Of a DNA stretch of 64,000 nucleotides, positions 41,767-50,934 are shown piece after piece. The position numbers and the translations under genes are program-made. The DNA comes from Glaciihabitans sp. INWT7 (GTDB lineage Bacteria > Actinomycetota > Actinomycetes > Actinomycetales > Microbacteriaceae). Position 1 is the stretch's first letter; each line of letters starts with the position of its first letter. The notes below the pieces were generated by a model that did no database searches, was not told the origin of the DNA, and saw only the letters and a list, made by a program, of their open reading frames with translations. The stretch is taken from positions 748,419 to 812,418 of the forward strand of contig NZ_CP043653.1 of assembly GCF_014217685.1 (NCBI RefSeq), read 5' to 3'.

Positions 41767-42612
41767 CTATTTGATTTCGACCTCCTGCTGGTGGTCGACT
41801 TGTTCAGCATAGAACGCTGTCTCGAATTCGGCGGGAGGGATGTCACCGAGGTAGCCGTGGAGGCGTTGCGTGTTGTGCCAGTGCACCCAGCCGAGGGTGG
41901 CGAGTTCGAGGTCTTCGACTGTTTTCCAGGGGCCTGGGCGTGCGGGCCCGCGGACGAGTTCGGTCTTGTAGTAACCGTTCACCGTCTCAGCCAGGGCATT
42001 GTCATACGAGTCCCCGACGGTCCCGATTGATGGTGTCGCGCCGATCTCGGCAAGGCGTTCCCCGTAGCGAATGGACGTAAATTGACTGCCTGCGTCGCTG
42101 TGGCAACGTAGGTCCTCATGGTGGGTGCCGCGGCCCCAGCGAGCCATCTCGATCGCGTCCAGGACCATCTCGGTGCGCATGTGACTGGCGCACCTCCAGC
42201 CGACGATCATCCGGGAGAAAACGTCGATGATGAAGCAGACATACGCGACTCCGGCCCAGGTCGGCACGAACGTCAAATCGGTGACCCAGAGCCTGTTCGG
42301 GCCGGGCGCGCTGAACTCACGGTGGACGAGATCCGGGTGACGGGACGCGGCAGGATCAGCCCTCGTTGTCTTGACCCGTTTTGACCGAGTTGCGCCCTCG
42401 ATGCCAGCGGCGTGCATCAGCCGGCCCGTCTGATCGCGACCGATGTCGATACCGGCCCGACGTGCAGCCTTCCAGAGCTTGCGGACCCCATAGACGCGGT
42501 AATTGTTCTCCCAAATCGTCACCAACTCCGGAGTCACGACGGCGTCGCGGACAGCTCGCGCCGATGGGGCGCGATTCTTTGCGGCGTAATAGGTGCTCGG
42601 AGCCACCTGCAA
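41767..42612 (-). CDS. IS3-family transposase OrfB
   Basis: 281 residues as an independent frame. The region just upstream in the same frame (VVTFIDANKDDVVEG) shows that OrfB is normally joined to OrfA by a -1 frameshift. The HTH_21 segment (YRVYGVRKLWKAARRAG) precedes the rve core with DDE residues in LWVTDLTFVP, LRCHSDAGSQF and NALAETVNGYYKTEL. The C-terminus is GWVHWHNTQRLHGYLGDIPP. It is a different IS from that at 28517-29766. Confidence 0.94.
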   Translation of the reverse strand: MQVAPSTYYAAKNRAPSARAVRDAVVTPELVTIWENNYRVYGVRKLWKAARRAGIDIGRDQTGRLMHAAGIEGATRSKRVKTTRADPAASRHPDLVHREFSAPGPNRLWVTDLTFVPTWAGVAYVCFIIDVFSRMIVGWRCASHMRTEMVLDAIEMARWGRGTHHEDLRCHSDAGSQFTSIRYGERLAEIGATPSIGTVGDSYDNALAETVNGYYKTELVRGPARPGPWKTVEDLELATLGWVHWHNTQRLHGYLGDIPPAEFETAFYAEQVDHQQEVEIK

Positions 42613-42686
42613 CAGTGCACAGATGGGCTCGACTCCGAGCGGGCGACCTTCGACGACATCGTCCTTGTTGGCGTCGATGAACGTGA

Positions 42687-43031
42687 CTACCTCCGGTGCT
42701 GGCGGTCGAGCTCCGCCCCGAAGAAAGACGCGGCCCGCTTGAGTATCTCGTTGGCCCGCCGAAGTTCCCGATTCTCCTGCTCGAGCTCTCGAACCCGCCG
42801 CGCCTCGCCCGTCGTCACACCCGCTATGCGACCCTCATCGACGTCGGCCTGCTTGACCCACATCCGCACCGACTCGACCCCGTAACCGAGCTGCAACGCG
42901 ACGCGTTGAACAGTCCCGTGCTCAGTCCCCAACTCTGCTCGCAACGTCCGCACCATCCTGACCGCTGAGGCCTTCTCCTCCGGCGAATACCGACGTGTCG
43001 TCGGCTTCCCCGCTGATCGTTCTTTCGACAT
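42687..43031 (-). CDS. IS3-family transposase OrfA
   Basis: 114 residues from ATG 43031 (MSKERSAGKPTTRRYSPEEK). HTH_Tnp_1 domain (GTVQRVALQLGYGVESVRMW) followed by the zipper RRVRELEQENRELRRANEIL and KRAASFFGAELDRQ, the classic end of IS3 OrfA proteins. Read in -1 phase relative to OrfB. Confidence 0.92.
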   Translation of the reverse strand: MSKERSAGKPTTRRYSPEEKASAVRMVRTLRAELGTEHGTVQRVALQLGYGVESVRMWVKQADVDEGRIAGVTTGEARRVRELEQENRELRRANEILKRAASFFGAELDRQHRR

Positions 43032-43275
43032 GAACCCATCCTCGTTTCCAAGGTCAGGAGTCTCCAAGAAACCCAGAGCGGTTCAGTGTGATCGCGTGCA
43101 CACGATCTGGCTTACACCGCCCGCTCGGGGATCCTGGACGCGGCCACAGCGGAATCTCCTGAACCCCTTGACGAGTCGTCTCGTCAAGCTCAGCGAGGCT
43201 CGCTTGGGGGTATTCGGGGCTAGACACGTAGCCCGGACGAGTACTGCATTTTTGAACGAGTAGCTCGCGCTTGCC

Positions 43276-43848
43276 TTAGAGCTTCGACGCTCGTCGAGAC
43301 TGCACGAACAGTCCAGCGGCGGAGATGACAATGGTGAGTAGCCCGATCGAAATTAGCAACTTCGACTCGACAAGACCCTCCCTCGTCATAGTTCGCATGA
43401 GAGGAAGCGCCCCGTCCGCAACAATGTAGGTGAGATTTACGGCTATGGGATAGCCAAACGAAATCGAAAGTGCGCAAAGCGCGGCGCCAATCCATAGCAG
43501 CCACCGGTTTCGGCCCCTGACCCCGAGATAGATAGCGCTAAGTGAGCCCAGCATGAAAGGGCCGACAAAGGGGGCAGCGAGGGCGGCGGGGATGAAGAGC
43601 AGCAGCGAAGCGAAGGCGACCCTGCCGTAAAGGCCACGAGTGACTTGCTGCCACGGATCCTTGCGATAGATAAGCAGCATCACATAGCAGAGAACGCTTG
43701 CAAGGGCCGGGATGGCAAAGAATGCCACCGGATTGCGGTAGTGACCGACCGCGGCCATCGCGATTAGCGAGGCGCCAAGCCAATTCCCATAAGAGCATGT
43801 AACCGTGCGCCACGGTATGACGCGACGAGGCGGCCCCACTGCGGTCAA
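43276..43848 (-). pseudogene. membrane protein gene split by IS256
   Basis: The open frame encodes about five helices (SLIAMAAVGHYRNPVAFFAIP, YGRVAFASLLLFIPAALAAP, LISIGLLTIVISAAGLFVQ) and ends in a short basic tail. The 8-bp duplication CCCACTGC at 43835-43842 recurs at 45251-45258. Joining the flanks without the IS restores an open frame reading PQDPNQEIAVGPPRRVIPW from GTG 45291. The gene was thus about 205 codons and is interrupted after its 13th codon or so. An internal ATG at 43848 lies in IS sequence. Function unknown. Confidence 0.75.
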
Positions 43849-45250
43849 GTCCTTTTGCGTGGTGTATCTGAATCGGTGTGATCTTTCGGTTGGTTATGCG
43901 CTGAGGGCGTGGAGTTCTGGGGCCACCTCCTCGGGTTGGTTGGTGCCTACGGCCTGGGATTTGGTGAGTGCGTCGAGGCCGAGGTAGCGGCGGGACTCGG
44001 CCCATTCGTCGTGTTGTTCGGCTAGGACAGCGCCGACGAGGCGGATGATCGCGTCACGGTTGGGGAAGATCCCCACAACGTCGGTGCGGCGGCGGATCTC
44101 CCGGTTCAGGCGCTCGTTCGGGTTGTTCGACCAGATCTGTCGCCAGAGCTCCTTGGGGAACACAGTGAAGGCGAGGATGTCGGCGCGGGCGGCGTCGAGG
44201 TGGGCGAACGCTTTCGGCAGTTTGTGTTCCAACGCGTCGAGGATTCGGTCGAATTGGGCGTGGACCGAGCCAGCGTCGGGTTGGTCGTAAACGGAGTGCA
44301 GCAGTGTTTTCACCCATGGCCAAGAGCTCTTCGGGACGGTGCTCATCAGGTTTGCGGCGTAATGGGTTCGGCACCGTTGCCAGGACGCTCCGGGCAGTGT
44401 TGCCGCGGTCGCAGCGACAAGGCCGGCGTGGGCGTCGGAGGTAACCAGCTTCACCCCGGTGAGGCCTCTGGCGGTCAGATCGCGGAAGAACGCCAGCCAC
44501 CCGGCCCCATCCTCCGTGGAGGCAACCTGCAGGCCCAGGATCTCGCGGTGCCCGTCGCCGTTGACGCCGGTGGCGGCCAGCACCGCAACGTTCACGACCC
44601 GGCCGCCTTCACGGACTTTCATCGTCAGAGCGTCGCAGGCAACGAACGTGTAAGGGCCAGCATTCAGAGGTCGACTGCGGAACTCGGCAACGTGTTCGTC
44701 GAGGTCGCGGGCCATCACCGAGACCTGAGATTTCGATAACGAGGTGATGCCGAGGGAGTCGACAAGTTTCTCCATCCGCCTCGTTGAAACACCGAGCAGG
44801 TAGCAGGTCGCCACCACTGTTGTCAGTGCCCGTTCTGCACGACGGCGCCGTTCGAGCAACCAGTCGGGGAAGTAGGTGCCCTGCCGCAGCTTCGGAATCT
44901 GAACATCGATCGTGCCGGCGCGGGTGTCGAAATCACGGTGTCGGTAGCCGTTTCGCCGGTTAGTGCGCTCCTCAGAGACAGTCCTGTAATCGGCCCCGCA
45001 GACCGCGTCCGCGTCAGCGGATAGCAGCGTGTTGATGAAGGTGGTGAGCATGTCCCGAAGTAAATCCGGGGATGCCTGTTCGAGGTGTTCGTGAAGAAAG
45101 CGGGCAGGGTCGATACTGGGTGCGACGGTCATCGTCGTAGTTCCTTTCGAGACGGATTTAGCGGTTCTCTCGAAGGATCACGCGGTGACCGTCGCCGTCT
45201 GTGACGACACGCTCACCGGGATCCGATACACCACGTTAAAGGACGCAACC
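43843..45250 (-). mobile_element. IS256-family insertion sequence, copy A
   Basis: Inverted ends GGTCAAGTCCTTTTGCGTGG (43843 on) and, on the minus strand, GGTTGCGTCCTTTAACGTGG (ending at 45250), both running into TGTATC. Flanked by a perfect 8-bp target duplication CCCACTGC (43835-43842 and 45251-45258). Complete and probably recent. Confidence 0.95.
43894..45132 (-). CDS. IS256-family (mutator-type) transposase, copy A
   Basis: 412 residues. It shows the mutator signature with NRRNGYRHRDFDTRAGTIDVQIPKLR near the N-terminus. The DDE Asp residues are in FVACDALTMKVREG and KLVTSDAHAGLVAA, and the Glu in NNPNERLNREIRRR. SWQRCRTHYAANLMS is the conserved C-x2-H block. Full length; its product differs clearly from the transposase of copy B. 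Confidence 0.96.
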   Translation of the reverse strand: MTVAPSIDPARFLHEHLEQASPDLLRDMLTTFINTLLSADADAVCGADYRTVSEERTNRRNGYRHRDFDTRAGTIDVQIPKLRQGTYFPDWLLERRRRAERALTTVVATCYLLGVSTRRMEKLVDSLGITSLSKSQVSVMARDLDEHVAEFRSRPLNAGPYTFVACDALTMKVREGGRVVNVAVLAATGVNGDGHREILGLQVASTEDGAGWLAFFRDLTARGLTGVKLVTSDAHAGLVAATAATLPGASWQRCRTHYAANLMSTVPKSSWPWVKTLLHSVYDQPDAGSVHAQFDRILDALEHKLPKAFAHLDAARADILAFTVFPKELWRQIWSNNPNERLNREIRRRTDVVGIFPNRDAIIRLVGAVLAEQHDEWAESRRYLGLDALTKSQAVGTNQPEEVAPELHALSA

Positions 45251-45437
45251 CCCACTGCAATTTCTTGATTCGGGTCCTGTGGCACACTCACACCTAACGA
45301 TTAGCGGGCTTGCGCTTTGCCGACCCTCCAAAAGGATGATTGACGGGTTTTAGGCGATTCCGTCGGCGCTTACCAAGGATTGATCGTCAAACGCCGATGA
45401 CCTTATACCTTCACAGCCTAAGCCGCCAAGTCCCAGA

Positions 45438-46157
45438 TTGTGGGGCGTTTACAGAACGTTCTGTGTATGCCAAGCTCTGGCTCAGATCTTCGTTATTCGA
45501 GATCTTTCAATGAGGAAGGGCTTTCGAAATCTCATGAAACTAAAATTGATCGCCACCATCTCCAACGATGCCTGGACGCCGATCGAGTACACGGACGCGA
45601 TCTTCGACGACAGCACCAACACCTGGATCTCCAAGGCCGAGGTCGCCGAGATCCCGTCCACCGCGTTCACCTCGCGAGCAAAGAAAGACCACGTCGCCGG
45701 GCGCCTCGTGGTGCGGCGGATCCCGGAACTGAACAAGAAGGACCTCGCCCACCCGACCCTGTTCGACACACACCGGTTCCACGCCTTGTTCACCACCACC
45801 GACCTCGACACGGTGACCGCAGACCAGGTCCACCGCCGACACGCGATCATCGAGCAGGTCAACTCCGACCTCAAGGGTTCAGCGTTGGCGCACCTACCCT
45901 CCGGGAAATTCACCGCGAACGCCGCCTGGCTTGTCCTTGCCGTCATCGCGTTCAATCTCACCCGCTCAGCCGCAACCATCACCGGGCCTGCCCTGGCCAA
46001 AGCGACAACATCAACGATCCGCCGGAAACTTGTCACCGTCCCGGCGAGGATCACATCCTCCGGCCGCCGCATCCGACTGCACCTACCCAACGCATGGCCC
46101 TGGGAAGCCGCCTGGAGAGCGCTCTTCGCTCACGCCCTGCCACCACCGCGAAGCTGA
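45438..46157 (+). pseudogene. IS1380-family transposase, C-terminal part
   Basis: Homology begins at about 45543 (KLIATISNDAWTPIEYTDAIF). It runs through RAKKDHVAGRLVVRRIPELN, DQVHRRHAIIEQVNSDLKGSALAHLPSG and AAWLVLAVIAFNLTRSAA, the C-terminal catalytic region of IS1380/IS1677-type transposases. The N-terminal half with the first DDE residues is missing, so it is inactive. The 3' end of this remnant is interrupted by IS256 copy B. Confidence 0.85.
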
Positions 46158-46203
46158 TCAACCCGCCCACCCAGCCACCCCGGCGCGAGCAGAAACCAGC
46201 AGT

Positions 46204-47594
46204 GGGTCTGTCTCGTTAACGGTGTTTCCGGCGGTTTTCATTTAGTAGGTTTCCGCGGCCGGCCAGCGGTCTTGGAAGGTGATGGCGAACGCGTTCAGCG
46301 CGGGCTTCCAGCGCATCGTCCATCGGGCTCGTCCCGCGCCTGTCGGGTCGAGTGATCTGGTGACAAGATACAGGCACTTCAGCGCGGCCTGCTCGGTGGG
46401 GAAATGACCGCGTGCTCGCACCGCCCGCCGGTATCGGGCGTTCAGGGATTCGATCGCGTTGGTGCTGCAGATCACGCGGCGAATTTCTTCGTCGTAGTCC
46501 AGGAACGGGATGAACTCCTCCCACGCGGACTCCCACAATCTGGTGATGGCACCGTATCGTTTGCCCCATTTCTGGGTCAGCTCCTCGAGCGCCGTCCGCG
46601 CGGCCGTCGGGTTCGGTGCCGTATAGATCGGCTTCACATCCCGTTTGAGGGCGTCCCAGTCTTTCTTCGACGCGAGTTTGAAGGTGTTGCGGATCAGATG
46701 GATGATGCAGGTCTGCACCGTCGTCAACGGCCACACATTTGAGACAACATCTGGCAGGCCTTTCAGCCCGTCGCAGACGAGGAAGAAGGTGTCCGTCACG
46801 CCCCGGTTCTTGATGTCCGTCAGGACACTCATCCAGAACTTCGCCCCCTCACCCCCGGTTCCAGCCCACAAGCCCAGAACCTCCTTCTCACCCTCCAGGC
46901 TCACCCCGATCGCCGCATAGATGGGCCTGTTGGCTACTTGCCCGTCACGAATCTTCACCACGATGGCATCGATGAAGATCGCCGCGTAGACGCCGTCCAG
47001 CGGACGGTGAGACCATTCGTTCATCTCCTCCGACACCTTGTCGGTGATCCTGGAGATCGTCTCCTTCGATACCTGGGCGTCATAGATCTGCGCGAAGTGC
47101 GCACTGATCTCCCCGGTCGTTAACCCGTGGGCATACAGCGAGAGGACCATCTCGTCGACCCCGGTCAGGCGCCGTTGGCGTTTCCGCACAATGACGGGCT
47201 CAAAAGTTCCGTCCCGATCCCTCGGCACATCGATTTGGACATGCCCGGTCGCCTCGGTCAACACCGTCTTGGGTCTTGTTCCGTTGCGAACGTTCGAGGA
47301 CTCACGTTCGGGCTCTGCCCGGTTCTTGTCGTGACCGAGGTGTTCGGTCATTTCCTCATTCAACGCCGTTTCCAGCACGGTCTTGGTGAATTGCTTCAGC
47401 AACCCGTCGGGCCCGGTCAGGGACAAGCCCTGCTCCCTCGCCAGACGCACCAGCTCGACCGCCGCAGCCTCCTCAGCAGACGGCTCAGATTTCTTCGATT
47501 TCACATCATCAAGTGTCGTCATCATCACGGCACCTTCCCCGCTGAAACTTCGTTCAGCGCGTCAGGCCGGAAACACCGTTTAATACACAGTCCC
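46204..47594 (-). mobile_element. IS256-family insertion sequence, copy B
   Basis: Inverted ends GGGTCTGTCTCGTTAACGG (46204 on) and, on the minus strand, GGGACTGTGTATTAAACGG (ending at 47594), both continuing TGTTTCCGGC. Flanked by perfect 8-bp duplication CCAGCAGT (46196-46203 and 47595-47602). Inserted in the tail of the IS1380 remnant. Confidence 0.95.
46242..47528 (-). CDS. IS256-family transposase, copy B
   Basis: 428 residues with the typical IS256 features. These include EMTEHLGHDKNRAEPE and NVRNGTRPKTVLTEATGHVQIDVPRDRDG. The DDE Asp residues are in AIFIDAIVVKIRDG and FFLVCDGLKGLPDV, and the Glu in STNAIESLNARYRR. VQTCIIHLIRNTFK provides the C-x2-H block. Intact and probably active. 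Confidence 0.97.
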   Translation of the reverse strand: MMMTTLDDVKSKKSEPSAEEAAAVELVRLAREQGLSLTGPDGLLKQFTKTVLETALNEEMTEHLGHDKNRAEPERESSNVRNGTRPKTVLTEATGHVQIDVPRDRDGTFEPVIVRKRQRRLTGVDEMVLSLYAHGLTTGEISAHFAQIYDAQVSKETISRITDKVSEEMNEWSHRPLDGVYAAIFIDAIVVKIRDGQVANRPIYAAIGVSLEGEKEVLGLWAGTGGEGAKFWMSVLTDIKNRGVTDTFFLVCDGLKGLPDVVSNVWPLTTVQTCIIHLIRNTFKLASKKDWDALKRDVKPIYTAPNPTAARTALEELTQKWGKRYGAITRLWESAWEEFIPFLDYDEEIRRVICSTNAIESLNARYRRAVRARGHFPTEQAALKCLYLVTRSLDPTGAGRARWTMRWKPALNAFAITFQDRWPAAETY

Positions 47595-47662
47595 CCAGCA
47601 GTGGAACACCACGGGGTCTTGGTAGTAACGGAACAGGATTGAACGCTAAGCCTGGAAGCCTG

Positions 47663-48244
47663 TCAGCTCGGCTCGTGTTCTGCGGCTCCGTGGTAGTCGG
47701 TCACGACCGCGTGGACGGTGCCGATCGACAGCTTTGTGGCGGTGGCGATGATGCGGATGGATTCGCCGTCGAGGTGGCGGGCGATGATGATTCGGCGTTT
47801 GTCGGCGTCGACGACGCGGGGGCGGCCGCCGGTGCGGCCACGGCTACGGGCTGCGTCCAGGCCGTTGCGGGTCTTGCGGGCGATGTCGCGTCGACGGTCT
47901 TCGGCGAGGGCGAGTGCCAGGTCGAGGATGAGGCTGCGTTCGGTGTGTTCTCCTGCCGCGATCCCGTCGAGAACCTTTACGGCGATGCCGCGGGAGAACA
48001 GATCGGTGAGGACGATGAGGCCTTCGAGGAGGTTGCGGCCGAGCCGGTCGACTTCCTGCACGGTGAGCATGTCTCCGGTTCGGAGGTAGTCGATCGCCGC
48101 GGTCAATGCCGGGCGGTCGGCCACGGCGAGCTTGCCGCTGAGCTTCTCTTCGAACACTCGCTCGCAGATGGGGTCGAGCGCGTCGTGTTGCCGCGCGGTC
48201 TCCTGTTTACTCGTGCTGATTCGGACCAATCCCACCAGTGTCAT
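47663..48244 (-). CDS. serine recombinase (resolvase/invertase type)
   Basis: 193 residues from ATG 48244 (MTLVGLVRISTSKQETARQ). The catalytic serine is in RISTSKQ (Ser10). EKLSGKLAVADRPAL, LTVQEVDRLGRNLLEGL and LALALAEDRRRDIARKTRNGLDAARSRG follow as in Tn3-type resolvases, and a C-terminal Hin-like HTH (IRIIATATKLSIGTVHAVV) completes it. Unlike the two fragments elsewhere in the island this copy is intact. No linked Tn3 transposase is visible. Confidence 0.93.
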   Translation of the reverse strand: MTLVGLVRISTSKQETARQHDALDPICERVFEEKLSGKLAVADRPALTAAIDYLRTGDMLTVQEVDRLGRNLLEGLIVLTDLFSRGIAVKVLDGIAAGEHTERSLILDLALALAEDRRRDIARKTRNGLDAARSRGRTGGRPRVVDADKRRIIIARHLDGESIRIIATATKLSIGTVHAVVTDYHGAAEHEPS

Positions 48245-48730
48245 GCGACCGCCCATTCTGTTCAGCAAACATGTTCATCAATGCAGGTTCAGCCTAGCGG
48301 TTGATGAACGGGTTGTTGAACGCCGAGGTGGGCATTGAGGCTCACTCCGAGTCGCCGGGGTGGGTGTTCAGTAATGGAACGTTTTTTGAACGATGAGAAA
48401 CGGGTCCCGTCGTCCTGCGAAATGTGGATTTGAACCGCGATGGAGACTACGGCGCTCGATGGCGGCGATCTTTGTGAATCCGGATAGTGGGTTCCGGGCA
48501 CCTCAGTACCATGCGGTGGTTCCGCCGCGGTAGTCGTCCATAGCGTCGGGGTCTCGATCGCAACCCTCTACCAGTGGAGCCCTGGCCCCGACCGTCAGTA
48601 ATTTCCGTTTGTCCCCCCGAATGTCCCACGTTTGTGCGACTGCGGTGCCCTCTCACTGGTGTTACTTTTCCGATACGCAGTCAAAATCGACTGTCATTCA
48701 CTTTCCAAGGCAAGGAATGGGGTCGGATTT
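48245..48730. other. gene-free interval
   Basis: No supported gene. It contains the upstream region of the resolvase gene (AT-rich around 48255-48290) and the promoter region of the secreted protein at 48731. Short minus-strand frames lack family signals. AAGGAATGGGG before 48731 may serve as SD. Confidence 0.45.
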
Positions 48731-49255
48731 ATGATCAAAAGCAATAGGCGGACTACGGGAATTGTGTTCGCCGCGCTGATCGCGCTGTTCTCGCTCGGGA
48801 TGGCGGCCCCGGCTGCCATGGCAGTAGAACCAAGCCAGGACTCCGTCTACCGCCTCGACGTCAACGGCCAACACGCCACCCTTACCGAGGGCGCGACAGC
48901 TGTCTTCACGATGCAGCGCATTGGTGGGACTGCGAAGCCCGGAATGATATCCCCTAACGTGGTCTATCCCGGAGACGGTGCCGGGACGATCACCGTCACG
49001 GCCTCGGGCGGGGTTTACTACTGGAGTGTCGCGATGGCGATCCCGGCCACCTCCTTCTTGGGAGACTTCAGCATCACAGACACCACCAGCGGTTTCTCGG
49101 GTGGTCGGGTCCTTGCGACTTCGTTCTCAGGGTCCGCCCCAACGAGCAAGCTTCGCGGTCACAGGTACATTGGGTCCCTGGCGGGAAAGGCCTTCTTTTT
49201 GGGCGTGCCTGTCTCTACGACCGGCCCAAATAACACTGTCTACAAGTACATCTGA
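48731..49255 (+). CDS. secreted hypothetical protein
   Basis: 174 residues from ATG 48731. Signal peptide MIKSNRRTTGIVFAALIALF with cleavage near AAMAVE (about 35). The mature part is beta-rich with Gly/Thr/Ser repeats (VYRLDVNGQHATLTEGATAVF, GDGAGTITVTASGGVYYWSV, TDTTSGFSGGRVLATSFSG) and no Cys. It ends in VYKYI. No family recognised. It is the third small exported protein of the island and lacks an adjacent transporter. A possible HTH regulator gene follows 83 nt downstream. Confidence 0.7.
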   Translation: MIKSNRRTTGIVFAALIALFSLGMAAPAAMAVEPSQDSVYRLDVNGQHATLTEGATAVFTMQRIGGTAKPGMISPNVVYPGDGAGTITVTASGGVYYWSVAMAIPATSFLGDFSITDTTSGFSGGRVLATSFSGSAPTSKLRGHRYIGSLAGKAFFLGVPVSTTGPNNTVYKYI

Positions 49256-49338
49256 GACGGCGACTTGGGAGGAAAGGCTGGTTGGTTGTTACCCTCCAGT
49301 CCTTCCTGGTCGGTTTGAAACGAGAAAGAAGGACAGCC

Positions 49339-49788
49339 ATGACGGTGGAGGCACAAAACCCAGCAGAGGAGTTGAGGCGCATCATCTCAGAGGGCCACAT
49401 CTCCGAGGACGCGCTGCAGGCCATGACGGGTATCCGGCCAGAGAAGCTGCGGACCTACGTCGACGACGCAAAACCAGGGATGATGGCACTCAGCGCGAGC
49501 CCGCAGGCGCTCTCCAACGACGAGAGCGGAAGGCTGTCTATTCTTGTGGCGCACCTTACGGAGGGGATGCAGATTGGCGACGACGAACGGCTCATGGCGA
49601 TCTTTGAATCGTTGACGATCGAGTGCCACCTCACGCTTCAAAACATCGCCCAGTTGACGGGACTTGATATCGAAGACCTTAAGGGCGCCCTGCACGACCC
49701 GCGGACCGTTCCGATCAAGAAGAAGTATGAACTCGCGATAAGGGGTTCGTACCTTATCAACGCCGTCAATCGAGCACGCGGTCAATAG
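49339..49788 (+). CDS. helical protein with two HTH-like segments
   Basis: 149 residues from ATG 49339, preceded by AGAAGGA. Two parallel segments, 'ISEDALQAMTGIRPEKLRTYV' and 'LTLQNIAQLTGLDIEDLKGAL', both look like helix-turn-helix units. The second is followed by a basic end (IKKKYELAIRGSYLINAVNRA). Probably a DNA-binding regulator. No family is certain. It follows the secreted-protein gene in the same direction, so the two may be co-regulated. Confidence 0.6.
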   Translation: MTVEAQNPAEELRRIISEGHISEDALQAMTGIRPEKLRTYVDDAKPGMMALSASPQALSNDESGRLSILVAHLTEGMQIGDDERLMAIFESLTIECHLTLQNIAQLTGLDIEDLKGALHDPRTVPIKKKYELAIRGSYLINAVNRARGQ

Positions 49789-50058
49789 ACCCGGGATATA
49801 TAGCTGGAGAAACGTTGCGAGAGGACCATTGCTCTTTGGAGGGCACCTCACTAAATCTCGGTTCTCTCAAACGCCCAATCCCTCGCTTACAGCGGATATT
49901 TCACAATCAATCCCGAATAGAACACCACCAAGCCCGCCGAACTTCACAGGTCAGTCTCCGATCACATCCGCGCATTGTTCGCGCAGCGGCCGTAGTCCGT
50001 TGGGGGTTCGTCTTGCGGGCATTGGACTCATATGGGACGCCGACACCGTCGGGCACGT

Positions 50059-50367
50059 TTAGTGCGCGGGTGCGAGGACGATCTTCTGGCCTAGGGCCGC
50101 AGCAAGTCGGTTGAGCGTGGCGGTTGTGGGATTCCCGATACCGCGTTCAATGCGGCTGATCTCAGCCTGCTGTATTCCGGTGACGCTGGAGAGTGCAGGC
50201 TGAGTGAGATGGCGTGCCTTGCGGGCCTCCGCAAGCATGGTGCCGAGCTCGGCGCGAGCGGTGAGTTCGGCATCGAACGACGCGGTGGCCGCTTCATAGA
50301 CGCTGCGCGCATCGTCGGACCATTTGGCCTTCGCCTGGTCCGCAATCTCCTTGAAGCTTTTCGACAT
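50059..50367 (-). CDS. higA: XRE-family antitoxin (HigA-like)
   Basis: 102 residues from ATG 50367, with AGGGAGGA upstream. An N-terminal helical part (MSKSFKEIADQAKAKW) is followed by a Cro/CI HTH (LGTMLAEARKARHLTQPALSSV, TGIQQAEISRIERGIGNPTTATLNRLAAAL). It is encoded 53 nt downstream of a HigB-type toxin. That gene order and the protein type fit HigBA; HigA binds toxin and represses the promoter. Confidence 0.88.
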   Translation of the reverse strand: MSKSFKEIADQAKAKWSDDARSVYEAATASFDAELTARAELGTMLAEARKARHLTQPALSSVTGIQQAEISRIERGIGNPTTATLNRLAAALGQKIVLAPAH

Positions 50368-50420
50368 GATGTCCTCCCTCACTCGAGTATGTGCCAAGAC
50401 ACATAAGTTGTCAATACGTT

Positions 50421-50831
50421 CTAGTGTTGCCGCTTCCACTGTTTGTGGATCTTGCGCGCCTTTGCAATCTCCCGCTGTTGCCGTTTCTCGGAGGTATCGG
50501 TCTTCTTGTTGTAGCCGCTGTAGAGCAGCACGATTTTGCGTCCATGGAAAGTGCAAAAGACTCGTAGGAGCACCTGACGATCGGTGTCAGCGAGATCGGC
50601 CGGCAGTTCGGCCCCCGCTTCGGCGAGGATCGCACGCAAGGACCGACGCACGCGAAACTCGTAGAGTCCCTCTCCGAGAGGCTTGCCCCATTCGCCGGAG
50701 CAGATATCGATGCCATGGGCCTCAAGGACGTGCTCGATTGCAGCAGTGAGGACTGCCTGCTCGTACTCGGGAAGCGAGGAGAAGAATCGCTCAAATGTTG
50801 CCCCCTCGTATTCAATGGACCAAATGGTCAA
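50421..50831 (-). CDS. higB: HigB/RelE-type toxin (Gp49-like)
   Basis: 136 residues from TTG 50831, with AAGGAG 4 nt upstream. Family features are FFSSLPEYEQAVLTAAIEHVLE, GEWGKPLGEGLYEFRVRR, and VLLRVFCTFHGRKIVLLYSGYNKKTD with the basic catalytic patch. Such toxins cleave mRNA at the ribosome. The C-terminus is Lys/Arg-rich. The antitoxin gene follows. Confidence 0.9.
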   Translation of the reverse strand: MTIWSIEYEGATFERFFSSLPEYEQAVLTAAIEHVLEAHGIDICSGEWGKPLGEGLYEFRVRRSLRAILAEAGAELPADLADTDRQVLLRVFCTFHGRKIVLLYSGYNKKTDTSEKRQQREIAKARKIHKQWKRQH

Positions 50832-50934
50832 GGTGCTCCTTCGCGTTGTGCCGCCCGACGAGCCTCGCGACCCGGGCGCTACCGGCTTGACGGATTCGCC
50901 AGCTCAACCTAAAATCAACTTTCGTCCCGTTGAG

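Larger units (their letters stand above)
41736..43085 (-). mobile_element. IS3-family insertion sequence (second type)
   Basis: Terminal inverted repeats TGAACCGCTCTGAGTTTGAT... from 41736 and, on the minus strand, TGAACCGCTCTGGGTTTCTT... ending at 43085; about 24 of the first 28 bases match. Contains orfA and orfB. Flanks (TTC left, GTG right) are not repeated, so a deletion or recombination followed insertion; this fits the loss of the relaxase remainder. Confidence 0.92.

Noticed and set aside
43276-43848. Using ATG 43848 as the true start of the membrane protein
   Set aside because: This ATG lies inside the IS256 end; the 8-bp duplication shows the real 5' end is at about 45291.
48289-48656. 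Short minus-strand frames between the resolvase and the secreted protein
   Set aside because: No SD, no recognisable domain, composition like random frames.
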